Shown here: positions 1 through 10,817 of the stretch, one piece after another
How positions within the stretch are numbered: the stretch's first letter is position 1
Layout: every line of letters begins with the position of its first letter
Assembly (NCBI GenBank): GCA_009760855.2
Contig: WPIO01000256.1
Span: 62,001-126,000 of the forward strand
Reading direction: 5' to 3'
Source: Cristatella mucedo
Taxonomy: Eukaryota > Bryozoa > Phylactolaemata > Cristatellidae
DNA: 64,000 nucleotides
Program-made: the position numbers and the translations under genes
Notes under the pieces: generated by a model
What the model saw: only the letters and a program-made list of their open reading frames with translations
What the model was told of the DNA's origin: nothing
Databases searched by the model: none

Positions 1-35
1 ACAGTGTCAGCACGCATAACCACATCAAGGACGAA

Positions 36-1313
36 TCACAGGGACCCACTAAATGCTGTCCTAAATAGGTTTGTTTTTAAGTTTCTTTTAAATGTGGTCA
101 GGTCAGGGGATGTTCTGACGCAGGTCGGGAGGGAGTTCCAGGCTTTGGGAGCATACGAGCTAAATGCACGGTCTCCAAAGGATTTAAGGTTTGTACGAGG
201 GATTTCCAGACTGTCGGATTCCGAAAAGCGAGTGGTACGATGCTTGGCCTGATGGGGTGGTATATCTGAAAGATAGGCTGGAGCCATAGAATGAAGAGAC
301 CTAAAAGTGAGCGACAAAACCTTGAAGTCAATCCGTTGCCTCACTGGTAGCCAGTGCAGGTCGGCGAGAAGTGGAGTAATGTGGCAACTGCGACGCTCAC
401 GACAGACAAGCCTAGCTGCAGAGTTTTGCACCAGCTGCAATCGCCTGATCGCACATGCTGGTAGACCAGTAAGCAGTGAGTTGCAGAAGTTGAGACGGGA
501 TGTCACGAATGCATGGACCAACTTGGACGTGGTATCCTTATCTAAACAAGCCCTAATTTTAGCAATGTTATGAAGCTGAAAATAGGCAGATTTGACTGTG
601 GAGCTGATGTGGTCGTCTAACGAGAGGTTGCTTTGGAATATGACACCTAGATTTCGAGCTGATTCAACTGGAGATATGCTGGCAGAGCCAATTTGGAAAG
701 TCAGCCTTTCCAATTTCTGAATCACACTGGGTTTGCCCATAACTAGCAAGTTAGTTTTATCATCGTTTTGTTTTAGAAAATTTGCTGCCATCCATGTGCG
801 GATGTCATCAATGCATGCAGCAAGTGAGTTGAGAGAATTCGAGGTGCTTGAAGGCTGGGAGGGATCAAAGCAAAGGTACAACTGAGTGTCATCCGCATAG
901 AAGTGAAAGCCTAGATTGTGCTTGGCAATCACATCAGCAAGAGGGAGAGTATAAACGGTGAAAAGGACCGGACCTAGCACAGAGCCCTGAGGTACTCCAT
1001 ATTTTAGAGGTACTTCAGATGATCTTTGTCCATTCACGTCAATACTCTGGAGTCTCCCACTGAGATAGGACCTGAACCACTGCAGAGCAGTGCCAGTGAT
1101 GCCCAGGCGAGATGAGAGGCGCTCTAGAAGTCCTTTGTGATCGATGGTATCAAAAGCTGCCGAAAGATCGAGCAAAACAAGAAGAGACACTCTACCCATG
1201 TCTGCATTCCTAAGTAGGTTGTTGTATACCCGAAGCAATGCTGACTCTGTGGAGTGATTAGCTCTAAAGCCAGACTGGAACTTACTAGCAAGGTGTGACC
1301 TAAGCTGATCCAA
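36..1313 (-). CDS. LINE-A (L2/CR1-like) reverse transcriptase, 5'-truncated ORF
   Basis: Open frame of 425 codons with the core of a non-LTR reverse transcriptase. Seen in order: FQSGFRANHSTESALLRVYN (residues ~12-31), LDLSAAFDTIDH with the first catalytic Asp, the YGVPQGSVLGPVLF motif, the catalytic FYADDTQLY box, and the downstream NDDKT block. A conserved C-terminal domain follows, ending RNLKTNLFRTAFSGSL. The enzyme would copy element RNA at a nicked target site. The endonuclease and the start of the RT domain are missing, since homology stops near 1316, so this is a 5'-truncated copy and the listed Met is only the first in frame. Its 3' UTR runs off the left edge. It is the longest undamaged frame of this family in the window. 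Assignment to RT is certain; clade (L2 versus CR1) rests on the tail structure. Confidence 0.93.
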   Translation of the reverse strand: MDQLRSHLASKFQSGFRANHSTESALLRVYNNLLRNADMGRVSLLVLLDLSAAFDTIDHKGLLERLSSRLGITGTALQWFRSYLSGRLQSIDVNGQRSSEVPLKYGVPQGSVLGPVLFTVYTLPLADVIAKHNLGFHFYADDTQLYLCFDPSQPSSTSNSLNSLAACIDDIRTWMAANFLKQNDDKTNLLVMGKPSVIQKLERLTFQIGSASISPVESARNLGVIFQSNLSLDDHISSTVKSAYFQLHNIAKIRACLDKDTTSKLVHAFVTSRLNFCNSLLTGLPACAIRRLQLVQNSAARLVCRERRSCHITPLLADLHWLPVRQRIDFKVLSLTFRSLHSMAPAYLSDIPPHQAKHRTTRFSESDSLEIPRTNLKSFGDRAFSSYAPKAWNSLPTCVRTSPDLTTFKRNLKTNLFRTAFSGSL

Positions 1314-2457
1314 GCAGAAGCTGTGCAGCCAGACTGCCGTGTGACAGTGAAGAATGGGCCTCAGCTCAGCCTAGAGCTCAAGCAACTAGAACGCATGGAA
1401 ACCGTTGAACAATTGCTCTCAGTTGATAGCCCTTTATAAGCCTGTAGCTATGCAAGGTTTATTAGTGCTCATAGCCCAATGAATGATTTTAGGAAACGGG
1501 ACTGCTTGATTCAGCCGGGAAGCTTGACTGCAGCTGGTTTCGGTTGAGCAGGGAAATCACAGGGAGCTTGAGACATATTGATACTAATTGTTATGGTAAG
1601 CCCCAACGTGCACTTCATAAAGAGAGTTTGGTGGGCTGATGCCCTTATTAGCACAAGCGACAGGTTTATAGATGAGTTTAATAGAGGCATGCTTAAAGGA
1701 TGATAGAGAAGTAGGGTAGTTAAAGGGTAGGGCAGTGAAGCCATTGGCATAGAGGATCTGTTCAAGCGATAGATACACTACACAAACTGTTCAGATGATA
1801 CAGTGGAATAACAAAAGGTTGGCATAAGGCAGCGGTATTGGAGAGTGCATGAGGTGATTATAAGAGAATGATAATAATACATTTTAATAGCGCTCTAAAA
1901 GAACTCGTGTCTTACATGAAGCTCTACAAGCAGGAGAATAACTACCCATGGGTGAGTGACAAACAGGGTATCGTGCAAGCAAACGCAAGCACAGCCCAAC
2001 AAACGCAAGCATAGCCCAATATGGTTAAGCAAACATGACGACACTAATGGTCACCGGTTAGTAAGACGTGGATAGTAATATGCACAGAATCATGTGAGGT
2101 ACAGTGGACGCAAAAGGTGCGATTGTTTGCAAAAAGGAGACCCCCACCCCCGGCAAAAAAGAGATTACTGGGGCAAGGGGAAAGCTGACCGGACAAACCA
2201 GTAGTTTGAGTTACGAGCTCCGGCGAAGAACGAATTAAGCTCGTAAGCCGATGACCACTCTAAATGCAACATGGGAGTTACAAGAAACCGATGCGTCAGC
2301 GTGCTGGGCGGGACCAAAGCTAACACACAGCGATGAATGTCAGAGAGTGCAAGTCTTGTAAAGAAGAGGATCGAGCACAGAGCCCATTGATATAATGTAC
2401 ATCTCGAGTGCTCAATTCCGTTCGCACAAATAGATTGGTGTATTCATGAGAAATAAA
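1314..2457. other. Non-coding stretch with a LINE-A tail fragment
   Basis: No gene is supported. Around 1867-1915 an (ATA)-rich stretch followed by gcgctctaaaagaactc looks like a decayed minus-strand LINE-A tail. The remainder shows no recognisable feature. Confidence 0.4.
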
Positions 2458-2530
2458 TATATCCTAGCTTATTAAACAGCCTCTTTTTGTATAGCGACAG
2501 AAGAGCCTTTACGGCTATAACCACCGCTTG
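2458..2530 (-). repeat. SINE-B 3' tail fragment
   Basis: Matches the 3' part of SINE-B (compare 49,600-49,670 on the plus strand): the agcctctttttgtatagcg block, then gaagagcctttacggctat and the gcggtgg stem. The tRNA-like head is absent, so the copy is truncated. Confidence 0.75.
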
Positions 2531-2824
2531 TATGCACTGAATCACGTGAGGTAACGTGTACGAAAAAGGTGCAGGTTCGCGAAGGACCCCGAAGCCAAGA
2601 AGAAGAGATAAATGCTGCGAAGGGAAAGCTGACCGGACGAGTAGTTTGAGTTCCGGGGCGGAGCGAATTGAACTCGTAAGCCGAAGTACCACTGTACCGG
2701 TGCAGCTGTACAGATACTGTACCGAGCAGGTGCGTCTTTAGCCGAGTGGTGCAGGTACGGACAGTTGCCCATAGTGAGTTCCAGATTTTCAATAGCTGCG
2801 AGCCAAAGGTTAGATCAACGAAAC

Positions 2825-2915
2825 ATTTCCCTTTGCAGTAAATGTAAAGCACCTAGAAAGAGATTTAGTTCTCTGGGGGCGCTTTATCGAGTACATTGTT
2901 ATTATTATTATTTTA
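2825..2915 (+). repeat. LINE-A 3' tail fragment with (ATT)n
   Basis: Carries the LINE-A end: aaatgtaaagcacctag, the gattgagttctctgggggcgct-type stem and a terminal (TTA)n run. It is a severely 5'-truncated insertion. Confidence 0.8.
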
Positions 2916-3180
2916 GCTTAGTCCGAGAGATGGCTAGATGCTGAGGAAGGAGCAGGTGCTTCAAGAGCGAACTGGAGGAGCAGAGAGGCACATACGGATG
3001 TAGCCTTCGTGGAAGCAGCTCCGGAACACGCGGAGTGAAGAGAAAGAGGGTGAGAAGGAGAGAGGGCACATGCTGGGATTCCCTCGATGAAGAGAATCGC
3101 TGTAGTCTAAATGCGATGTCTTTAAAGCATTAACTAGTCTGGCTGTCTTACTCTTATCAACTAGTTCAGCACAAACCGGT

Positions 3181-3244
3181 ATGTGTGAATGTGTGTGTGT
3201 GTGCGTGTGTGCGTGTGTGAGTGTGCGTGTGTTTGCGCGCGCGC

Positions 3245-3285
<41 letters not shown>

Positions 3286-3300
3286 TGTGCGTGTGTGTAA
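3181..3300. repeat. (GT)n / (GC)n microsatellite
   Basis: About 120 bp of GT dinucleotides with interspersed GC and GA steps. The 60-codon frame running through it (Cys/Val alternation) is a by-product of the repeat, not a gene. Confidence 0.95.
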
Positions 3301-4199
3301 AATATTTGTTAGGATTGCCAGAACAGGTTACCAAATACGAGAACTGATCACACCGGATCTAAAGAAAACTGGGCTTTCAGTCAGTCGGCGATCGGTCTGT
3401 TAAAGTCAGTGTCTGTTAGTCTGTCATGCTTGGTCGCTCAGGCTTTAGTCTGCCGGTCAGTCTGTCGAGGATCGAAGATAGTTGGGTTAAGGTCTGACAG
3501 GGCAGTGGGGAGGATGTAGCCCCAATCCGTTCTGCTTTATCAACTAAGAACTGAGGGAAACACGTTAAACTGATTTAACAGCCTCGTTTAAATAGCGGCA
3601 GAAGAACCAACAAGGAGAATCACTCGGCATATTCGTCGTTGAGATCGCCGGAAAGTATGCTTGCCTGAGAGCTTTTTTGAAGAAGGTCGATCGTGGATAT
3701 TAACACTTTCGGGCGTCGACCATCTCTCTTACTGCACTTGCAATTCACTAAAGTGGATTTATATGTGAACTACGACAATCCTCAGATGCCAGGCGGTGGG
3801 CAGTGAGTACCGAATTTCATCGAAATATCGCTCTCCAGAAGAAACTGTTGCTTTTTTTTAAAGCCTACACTACCTTTGGAGTTGCTACGGAAGGAACAAT
3901 TTCTATGCTGTGGTAAACAAGCGGGCCAAGCTGGCTGGCTTCCGACTGAAACTAAACGTTATCTAAAGAGAAAAACGCGAAGCTTCTCCCGAAAGGCAGC
4001 TAGCATCATTAATTAAAATATGCAAAACGAACTAAATTAACTTAAGACATCAACCACGATAAGGTAGATAAATCAAATAAGCTATTAGTAAATTCAAAAA
4101 ACCTCTGCATTTGATTGCCGAAAGGGCTTCCAGCATTCTGAAAATTTCCAATAATGGTCAAAATTTAGAAGTTTTTGGAAATTTGACCTTTGAAAGATA
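3301..4199. other. No gene seen
   Basis: Stops in all frames. A short SINE-B-like remnant (actgatttaacagcctcg, about 3569-3610, minus orientation) is the only recognisable piece. Confidence 0.5.
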
Positions 4200-5002
4200 A
4201 ACATGTAACGCCGAAGGCTCGGCGGAGCAGGCGCAACCTGCCGCTTACCAAGCGCCTTTTCCTTCGGCCGAATGTGGTTCGGTGTGCGTCTGCACTGGTG
4301 CAGCTCTCAGCTTAGCCGCGATGGGAGCCCTTGCTTTAGAGGGGGGCGGGGTCGACTAGGGCGCCTAGTACAGACCCAGCTCCTGACTCACCTAGCTCAG
4401 GTTAGAATGGAGCTTTATGCAGGCGATGCGGTTAGGAGATGGAGCGACTAATGTGGTTGTCTTAGCGGGTTCGACTTGGACAGCTAGTACAAGCCCGGCT
4501 CCTGGTCTACCCGCTAAAGTTAGAATGAAGCCTGGTACAGACGTTGCGGTCAGGATGTGCACCGACTAATATGCTGAAGTAGAAATAGCAGCTGCGCGCG
4601 AGGTCAGGAGTTGAGAGGAGAGAGAATATAATGAGACGACTGACAGAGCTCAGGGCTACAGCTTGGGTAGTCGAGCAGAGACTACGCCCCGAGAGCTCGG
4701 GGCTGCAGCTTGGTAGTCGATGCGAGACTACGCTTCGAGAGCACGAGACGAACCTACGGCGACGAACAGCTAAGTGCAACTTAGACTGTGCAGTTGTGTT
4801 CTGCCGGCTACTCAGTTAGCTGCTCGTATCTTGGGGTGCTGTAGCAACCCGCCTTCACAATCGCTAGCGACGCACGCATAGGATAGTGTATTATACGCGG
4901 GCTTTGGGAGTTCGTGTAGTTAACTCCGTCGGTCCGGTACGCGCCGCGTGAACGCATAGGGTAATTTATCATACTCGGGCTTCGGGAGTTCGTGTGTAAC
5001 CC
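4200..5002 (-). repeat. Repeat C, inverted partial copy
   Basis: Read on the minus strand this matches the intron 1 sequence of the CARD-LRR gene at about 34.4-34.9 kb and 38.8-39.3 kb, including the blocks ccaagatacgagcagct, cgccgtaggttcgt and catattagtcggtgca. Inside it are two local tandem repeats: two ~115 bp units at about 4352-4467 and 4468-4580, and a ~79 bp unit repeated at 4873 and 4952 (acgcatagg...gggagttcgtgt). The type of element is unknown. Confidence 0.6.
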
Positions 5003-5730
5003 GGTTCCAGGGGTCAAAGGCTAATTCCCGCCAAACCCCGCCATACTCCGGCCACGCTGCCGCTTGCCATGCCGCCGAGCTAGGGTAAGACGAGCGGCCG
5101 TCAGGTTAAACATCTTTATAACGCATGCGCCAACAACAACGGGGGAACTAAACAAGTCTACAGGGAGGGTCCTATACACAGATCACTACGGGGGCGCAAG
5201 ACGACGCAGCAAGCTCGAACAAACGTGTTAGTTGGGGTCAGTCGGCTTCTGCAGTCCTGTCGTTGTATCGACTCCGAATCCAACAGTACGAGCGTACGCC
5301 GTCCAAAACCCGGCTGGCTGAGTAACTGCTGGCTAGTCCGAGTCGACAACTACCACAGTCGTAAGCTTCCACCGAAAGACGCCAACACACGGGGCGGGGG
5401 TCACGAACACGCTACACGGGGAACGCGGTATAAACAAGTCAACAACGAGCGAGCTATCCAGCTCCGCTCGGGCCTTGGGTACTCGTTCCCTTGCGTGCGT
5501 GGCAGCATCGCCGGAGCACGCCTGCACGAATCCAGGTGCATAACTCGGCGAGACCGGGAGCCTCCAACACCACGACTTACCAGGCCAACTTCCCGTACCC
5601 AAGAGCCCCAGTGACTTCACGTCACCGCATACATCCGGCCGTGCCGTAGGTCCGACCCCGGCCTAGCCGGTGACCCTAACCCTCACTATAGCCGTCCGGT
5701 CCCAGCCAATCGAACCCAGCCTGGGTACAC
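5003..5730 (+). repeat. Left arm of a ~730 bp inverted repeat pair
   Basis: GC-rich sequence that reappears in reverse orientation at 9137-9862. Shared landmarks are ggctaattcccgcca at the outer end, acgagcggccgtca, ctacagggagggtcct, cgaatccaacagtacgagcg and cctgggtacac at the inner end. The arms differ by many substitutions and small indels. They could be two opposite insertions of one repeat, LTRs, or long terminal inverted repeats. A ~130-codon frame (5225-5614) runs through the arm but is not kept in the other copy. Confidence 0.7.
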
Positions 5731-6030
5731 GTGTAGTTAACTCCGTCGGTCCGGTACGCACCGCGTAAAGCGCTTGCGCCGGCGCGTAACCGCTACGAAC
5801 AGGCCCACAATAAACTGTTGCTTTCGGCACCCAGTTGTGGCCGCCTGTGTTTTAACCGCACTGCAGCGCTGCATCACACAGTCCACCGGTAGAGAACCGG
5901 GGGACGAGCTTCTGCGCGGTTACACGTCTTCGCGAAATAAGCAGGCCACCTCGGAATGGGGCGGTCCTGGCGCTGACCTACTTACTACTACTAAGGGGGT
6001 CGTGAGTCCGCGGCGTGAATAAGAAAGATA
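5731..6030 (+). other. LTR-like or repeat sequence with AATAAA
   Basis: Begins with a ~36 bp direct repeat of 4913-4950 (gtgtagttaactccgtcgg...). It includes caataaactgttgctttcgg, which resembles the polyadenylation region of a retroelement LTR. There is no convincing coding content. Confidence 0.3.
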
Positions 6031-6033
6031 AAC

Positions 6034-6547
6034 ATGCCGAGAGGGGATTTTACTGAGCTTTACTCGCAAATGCACAATGTCGCTGCGCATCTAGCTCAGT
6101 TTTACCTCTACACTCCTCACAGGCTCTCACCAGCACAAGTACTCTTGCGGAGGAAACGCGTCAGCCCACTTAGGCTACCAACGTCAATAGTGGGGAACGA
6201 CCCAAGTAGACAGAGGAGCGCGAACCACCGAAATATCTCACACAATATTCCGAATTACTTCTAGTTCGCATAGGAAAATCCTTATGCTGAGACCACGTGC
6301 GCAGGCACACACACAAAAACACCAACAAATTCAACATGCCAGCGCGGGCGCCATTTCAAGCGCGATACGACCGTATTCGGTGGCGTCCGTCTCGCCCAGT
6401 CCAGCCAATCGCCGGGAAGCAGCCCGCCCTGCTCCCTCGCTTCCAGAAAAACGAGTACGGCAGCTTCTGGCAGAGGAGTCGAAACTAAGCCGAAGAGAGA
6501 GCCGGGGCGGAAAAAAAGACCCGGATCGAGTGTCGCTCTACTCTTAA
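6034..6547 (+). pseudogene. Gypsy-like integrase C-terminal remnant
   Basis: The frame at 6034-6264 contains TPHRLSPAQVLLRRKRVSPL. This resembles the block near the end of Ty3/gypsy integrase cores, where a TPH...SP(A)xLLxGRRxRT pattern is typical. It is followed by an Arg/Pro-rich region in two overlapping frames (6284-6547). No catalytic D,D,E residues, RT or protease are present, so this is at most a fragment. The match is short and the call tentative. Confidence 0.35.
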
Positions 6548-7120
6548 ATACCTAACTGAGACAGTGGGGCTGCAAGAGCTTAGTGGGATTGGGCCGGGCA
6601 CCGTGCCCCATTACGGTTAGGAATTCAGACCACCGCTTGGCCAACGGATGTGCAAACCAGTCCAGCTTGAATGCCGAAAAGGTTCCAGACGATTCTTTTT
6701 GGACAGATTTATGGCCAAGGTTGACAAGCCAGCCAGCATCTATCAGCTGCGCCTGTGGATAGCAGACCGATTCTAAAGGCCGAATCGCCACCGCTGGTCA
6801 CAGAGCTTCCTGGCTCGCTCTAAATCTTTTGCTTTCTCACCGCACTGGCACTTCTCTCTGGCTCACTGCTCCAGGACGAAGGAGTCTTTGCCCGCCGAGC
6901 AGTTCTCGTTCGTGCTAAAATTAAGCCAAGGCCAGCACGGCGCTACCAGCAAGTTATAAATGCTTTGTTATCCCAAGTTTACGGGATTGACAAATTACTG
7001 GAGGATCGTAAATAATGTTATTTTGTGAGATGCGCTCACACTGAAAGTAGCACATTGAGATCAACAATGTGAGTGTTTGCGGATACTGCAATCTCCAAAG
7101 GCATGACGTTTTTGCGAATT
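6548..7120. other. No gene seen
   Basis: No ORF with protein-like composition and no repeat family recognised on either strand. Confidence 0.5.
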
Positions 7121-7340
7121 TTATAATAATGATAATAAATTTGATAGAGCGATCTCAGAGAATTTCTTTCTAGGCGCTTTCTATTTGTGGCAAAGGAAGC
7201 ACGATCGATTGTTTAGTGGCAGCGTGCTCAATAAACAACAATAATTACACGGTTAGTGTGATATGCACAGGTTCAGCGTGCAAGTACGGTTAGTGGCAGC
7301 ATGGACAGTGTCAGCACGCTCGTACATGAAAGCTGCCCAG
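7121..7340 (-). repeat. LINE-A 3' UTR fragment
   Basis: Minus-strand LINE-A end. It has (ATA)-rich sequence, then agagcgatctcagagaatttctttctaggcgcttt-type tail and the gtggcagcatg...cagtgtcagcacg block seen in most LINE-A 3' UTRs. Confidence 0.75.
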
Positions 7341-7479
7341 CCCTAAGCGGACGCGAATCTATCACTTCAAACTTTGGAAAAACGTTAACTTTTCAAAATA
7401 AGGACACGCCTCTTTCAGATTAACCGTCCTGCTGACGGTTATACCAAGCAAAAAGGGTAAACCAGCTAGCCGAGCTGGA

Positions 7480-8093
7480 ATTCATTACCGACTTGCGTCA
7501 CGACATCTCCTGATTTGACCACATTTAAAAAGAACTTAAAATTACACATATTTAGGACAGCATTAAGAGGGTCCCTGTGACTAGTCCCTTATATGCTTAT
7601 GCATGCTGAACCTGTGCATGCTGCCATTAACCACACTTGCATGATGAATCTATGCATTTCTTACGCAACGACATCTACTCTCCAACTGCCGACTATGGCA
7701 CATCTTTTTCAGCGGTCCTGAACTGCTACTTCTATGCTACTCACTACCTCAACTGCTCTCCTAACTCTGCTATGCTTCCCACTTTCTCTTTGTTGCGTGA
7801 GACGAAGTCTGTTGGCTACCGAATGCGTACCGAAAGCCGCTTAGGCTGTGAGTGCGCTATACAAAACTCTCCTGCTTAACACCCACATGGTCTTTATGAC
7901 TTTGTGGAGTTACTGACGGAGATACATTACATTACATGTCACCCCTTATCACGTTATTCAAGTTTTTTATCAAGCATGATATGTCTCATTCAATAGCGTT
8001 TCTCTTTGCACAAATATAAAGCGCCTAGAACGAGATTGAGTTCTCTGAGGGCGCTTTATCAAGTGAATTATTATTATTATTATTAGCGGACTA
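7480..8093 (+). mobile_element. LINE-A 3' end, with LINE-B nested in it
   Basis: Starts in the decayed C-terminal codons (ctgatttgaccacatttaaaa), passes through the LINE-A 3' UTR, is interrupted by a LINE-B tail at 7655-7938, and resumes at catgtcacccc to end in aaagcgcctagaac...gggcgctttatc and (ATT)n. The interruption shows that the LINE-B insertion is the younger event. Confidence 0.85.
7655..7938 (+). mobile_element. LINE-B 3' end nested in LINE-A
   Basis: Matches the LINE-B end at 17,660-17,955: acgcaacgacatctactctc, the ctgttggctaccgaatgcg block, gctatacaaaactctcctgc, then gagatacattacattac. The 80-codon frame at 7637-7879 is UTR sequence that recurs at 17,647 and in other copies, so it is not called as a gene. 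Confidence 0.85.
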
Positions 8094-9136
8094 CTGAGCA
8101 CGCTCCGTGGGCGTGTAGCCTCCTTCAGCAAGCGGCTAACTAAGGCGATTAATCCTTTTTAACTTGCCATATGTGTGTTTATATTTGTCGTCAGGTGACT
8201 ATTGGTCGGAAACAAAAGCGAACTGTCGGTCGGCAATTTGACTATCGTCAGGGATAATGTAATTTACTTGCAGCCCGAAACCGGAGTAACTAAGGAGTCC
8301 ATGATCACTCTACCCGTTGAATCCCGGTGATCCGTTTCCTGTAACGGCAAGTGACCGCGAACCGGTGGTGTCGGACGCGGTCGGGTTCGCTAAGCGGCCT
8401 TGTTACTCGGATCTAACTGGAGCGTCATTCCCTAGAAATCAGCCCGCATATTTGGATTCAATCAGATTTAAGTGAAATTAAGGTGATTTTTATTCCTCAT
8501 TTATGCCGTTTATAACTGCGATTTGCAGAAGCGCCTTTCATAGCTCGATTGGAAAAGAGCTGGTAAATCCCGGCTTGTGCTATTGCCGCCTATGGGTAAA
8601 TGGTTGTCTTAGGTTGGGGTGCCCACACTTAACCGTCATGTAAGATTAAGTGACTCCTAAAAGCGTGCATTGATGTATTTATTGAACTATTTGCTTGATG
8701 CATAGCGCTGTTGTTGTGTATGCCCGGTGCTGTTGCTCCTGCTCCTACTTTTGCGATTAGCGCAGCGTCCGGCCACAAACGTATACCCCAACTGCGGCCC
8801 GTTTCTGGGCAGTTGACTCGGCGTAGCGTTCGGCCTTTGAAACATCGGCTGCATTTCCCCAAATGCAGCGATTGAGCGGCGGGATTCAGCCAGCTCGCAT
8901 TCATGTAACTGAGTGCAATAAACGGCGAGTCTCGCTACCGCTCACATCCGTGCTTGTGTTTCCGTGAGACTCAACAAGATCTAACGTCACTGGAGCCACA
9001 TTAACGCAACACTTTTCATGTTTTTGCCATTCTCAGTTTCTCTCCCAAAACGCTTGAAATGCCATACCCGGTATCTTAGTGAAGTGGCACCTCCAATAAC
9101 AGTGATCTGAACTACTTTAAGTTTGGAATGTATGAT
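8094..9136. other. No gene seen
   Basis: Unique-looking sequence. The longest frames (for example 8629-8904 on the minus strand) have no recognisable domain. Confidence 0.5.
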
Positions 9137-9862
9137 TGTGTACCCAGGCTAGGTCTGGTTGGCTGGGACACGACGGCTGTAATGTGGTAAGGATCACCAG
9201 CTAGGCCGGGATCTGACCTAGGGGCATGGCCGGATGTGCAATGACGAAAGGTCACTGGGGCTCTTGGGCAAGGGAAGTTGGCCGAGGAAGTCTTGGTGTT
9301 GGAGGCTCCCGGTCTCGCCGAGTAATGCATGTGAATGAGTGCTGGCGTGCTCCGGCGATGCGACTACGCACGCAAGGCAATGAGTACCCACGGCCCGAGC
9401 GGAGCTGGACAGCACGCTGGCTATTAAGGCTTGTATATTCCGAGTTCCCCGTGTAGCGTGTTCGTGGCCCTCCATGAGTTGGCGTCTTTCGGCGAAAGCT
9501 CTCGACAGTGGCAGACGCCGACTCGGACTAGCCAAGCAGCTACTCAGCTAGGCGGATCTTTTACGGTGTACGCTCGTACTGTTGGATTCGGAGTCAGTAC
9601 GACGGCGGGACTGCGGAAGCTGACTGACCAACTAACAAGTTTGTTCGCGCTTGCTTCGCCGTCTTACGCCGCCACAGTGTACTTTACGTAGGACCCTCCC
9701 TGTAGACTTGTTTAGTTCCCCTGTTGTTGGCGCATGCGGTATTATAAAGAGGTCTAACGTGACGGCCGCTCGTCTTACCCTAGCTCAGTGGCATGGCGAG
9801 CGGCAGCGTGGCCGGAGTATGGCGGGGGGGGGGGGCATGGCGGGAATTAGCCTCTGACCGCT
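9137..9862 (-). repeat. Right arm of the ~730 bp inverted repeat pair
   Basis: Reverse-oriented partner of 5003-5730, with the inner end at gtacccaggct and the outer end at cgggaattagcctctgacc. A run of 11-12 G residues lies near 9825. Its frames are shifted relative to the other arm, so protein coding is unlikely. Confidence 0.7.
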
Positions 9863-10817
9863 GGGCCTCGGCTATAATTGTACATAATTCCAGCCGTTAT
9901 TGTGTGTAATAGACCTTAGTAGATAATTATTTTTATCATGAGCTGGTTTTGGGTGCTCCAACATGTTTTGTCATAATGCTTTATATGTGTCGTGCGAATG
10001 TCATAAGTTGGCCAATCTAATCCAGATATACTTGAGGTGTATGCTCCTTGGTATGTGCCTCAAACTTGAGTGAGAATAGAGTGACTTGGACCTGTTTCTT
10101 AATCGTTGTTAAGTCGATTCGAAATATATCCTCAGCTCGACTTGTTTACTTCAACCCCAACCCCATTTGGGTTGTACGTCTAGTGAGTATAGCTCTTGAA
10201 TGTCATAAAAGTTAGGTTTGCTAATATAGTTACAGTTTGACTCGTCAAATAATTTTCTTTTTTCTATTTAAGCTTATTATTAACAAAAGTATCTTAATCT
10301 TTTCAGAGATTTGGCGTGTTTTTGCAGTGCATTGTGAATCTTTTGAGTTTTTCAGATATCCAGTGATGTTTGGCTAGAACCGGTGAAACTCGTGACCTTA
10401 ATGCTTACGGGTCATCAGACGGCTAGCACGACAGCTTTGATTTTATCAAAATAAAGCTTACGTTACCCTTGTTGTCGTGCCAATTTGCACGCCGAGTGTT
10501 ACCTTGCTATTTAAAAATATCAAACAAACTGTCGGGGGGGGGGGAGCTGTATTCCATAAGGTGGGACGTAACTTTCAAGCTATTCCCCTAACGCTGGAAG
10601 ACATGCACATTTAAAACGTATCAAAGAGCTAATTAACAATTCGCTTGAGCTGTAAAGTCACTGGAAATTTCTCATAAGAGAAAAATTGCCTTTCCTTGAG
10701 CTTTTCTAAAGCAAAGCCTCGATAGTAAAGCACTGTACACATCATGTATGTGTGTATTTCCGTTTGTAACTCTACAAAGACACCAAGACTATGTCGGCGT
10801 TACACAGGAGAGCTTTG
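9863..10817. other. No gene seen; short poly-G tract
   Basis: AT-rich sequence with stops in every frame. A poly-G run occurs near 10,533-10,544. No repeat family recognised. Confidence 0.5.

Noticed and set aside
307-573. A ~88-codon frame that recurs in several places (also 22,773-23,039, 30,566-30,853 and 48,346-48,612 on the other strand).
   Set aside because: It lies exactly antisense to the conserved C-terminal RT codons of LINE-A in every case, so its conservation is explained by the LINE.
3221-3403. 60-codon frame with alternating Cys and Val.
   Set aside because: Produced by a (GT)n microsatellite.
7637-7879. 80-codon frame ending NSPA, repeated at 17,647-17,886 and elsewhere.
   Set aside because: It lies in the LINE-B 3' UTR, downstream of the RT stop, and its frame is not kept in all copies.
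5003-9862. Arms considered as the two LTRs of one gypsy element around the integrase remnant.
   Set aside because: LTRs of one element are direct repeats; these are inverted, so they cannot be a simple LTR pair.
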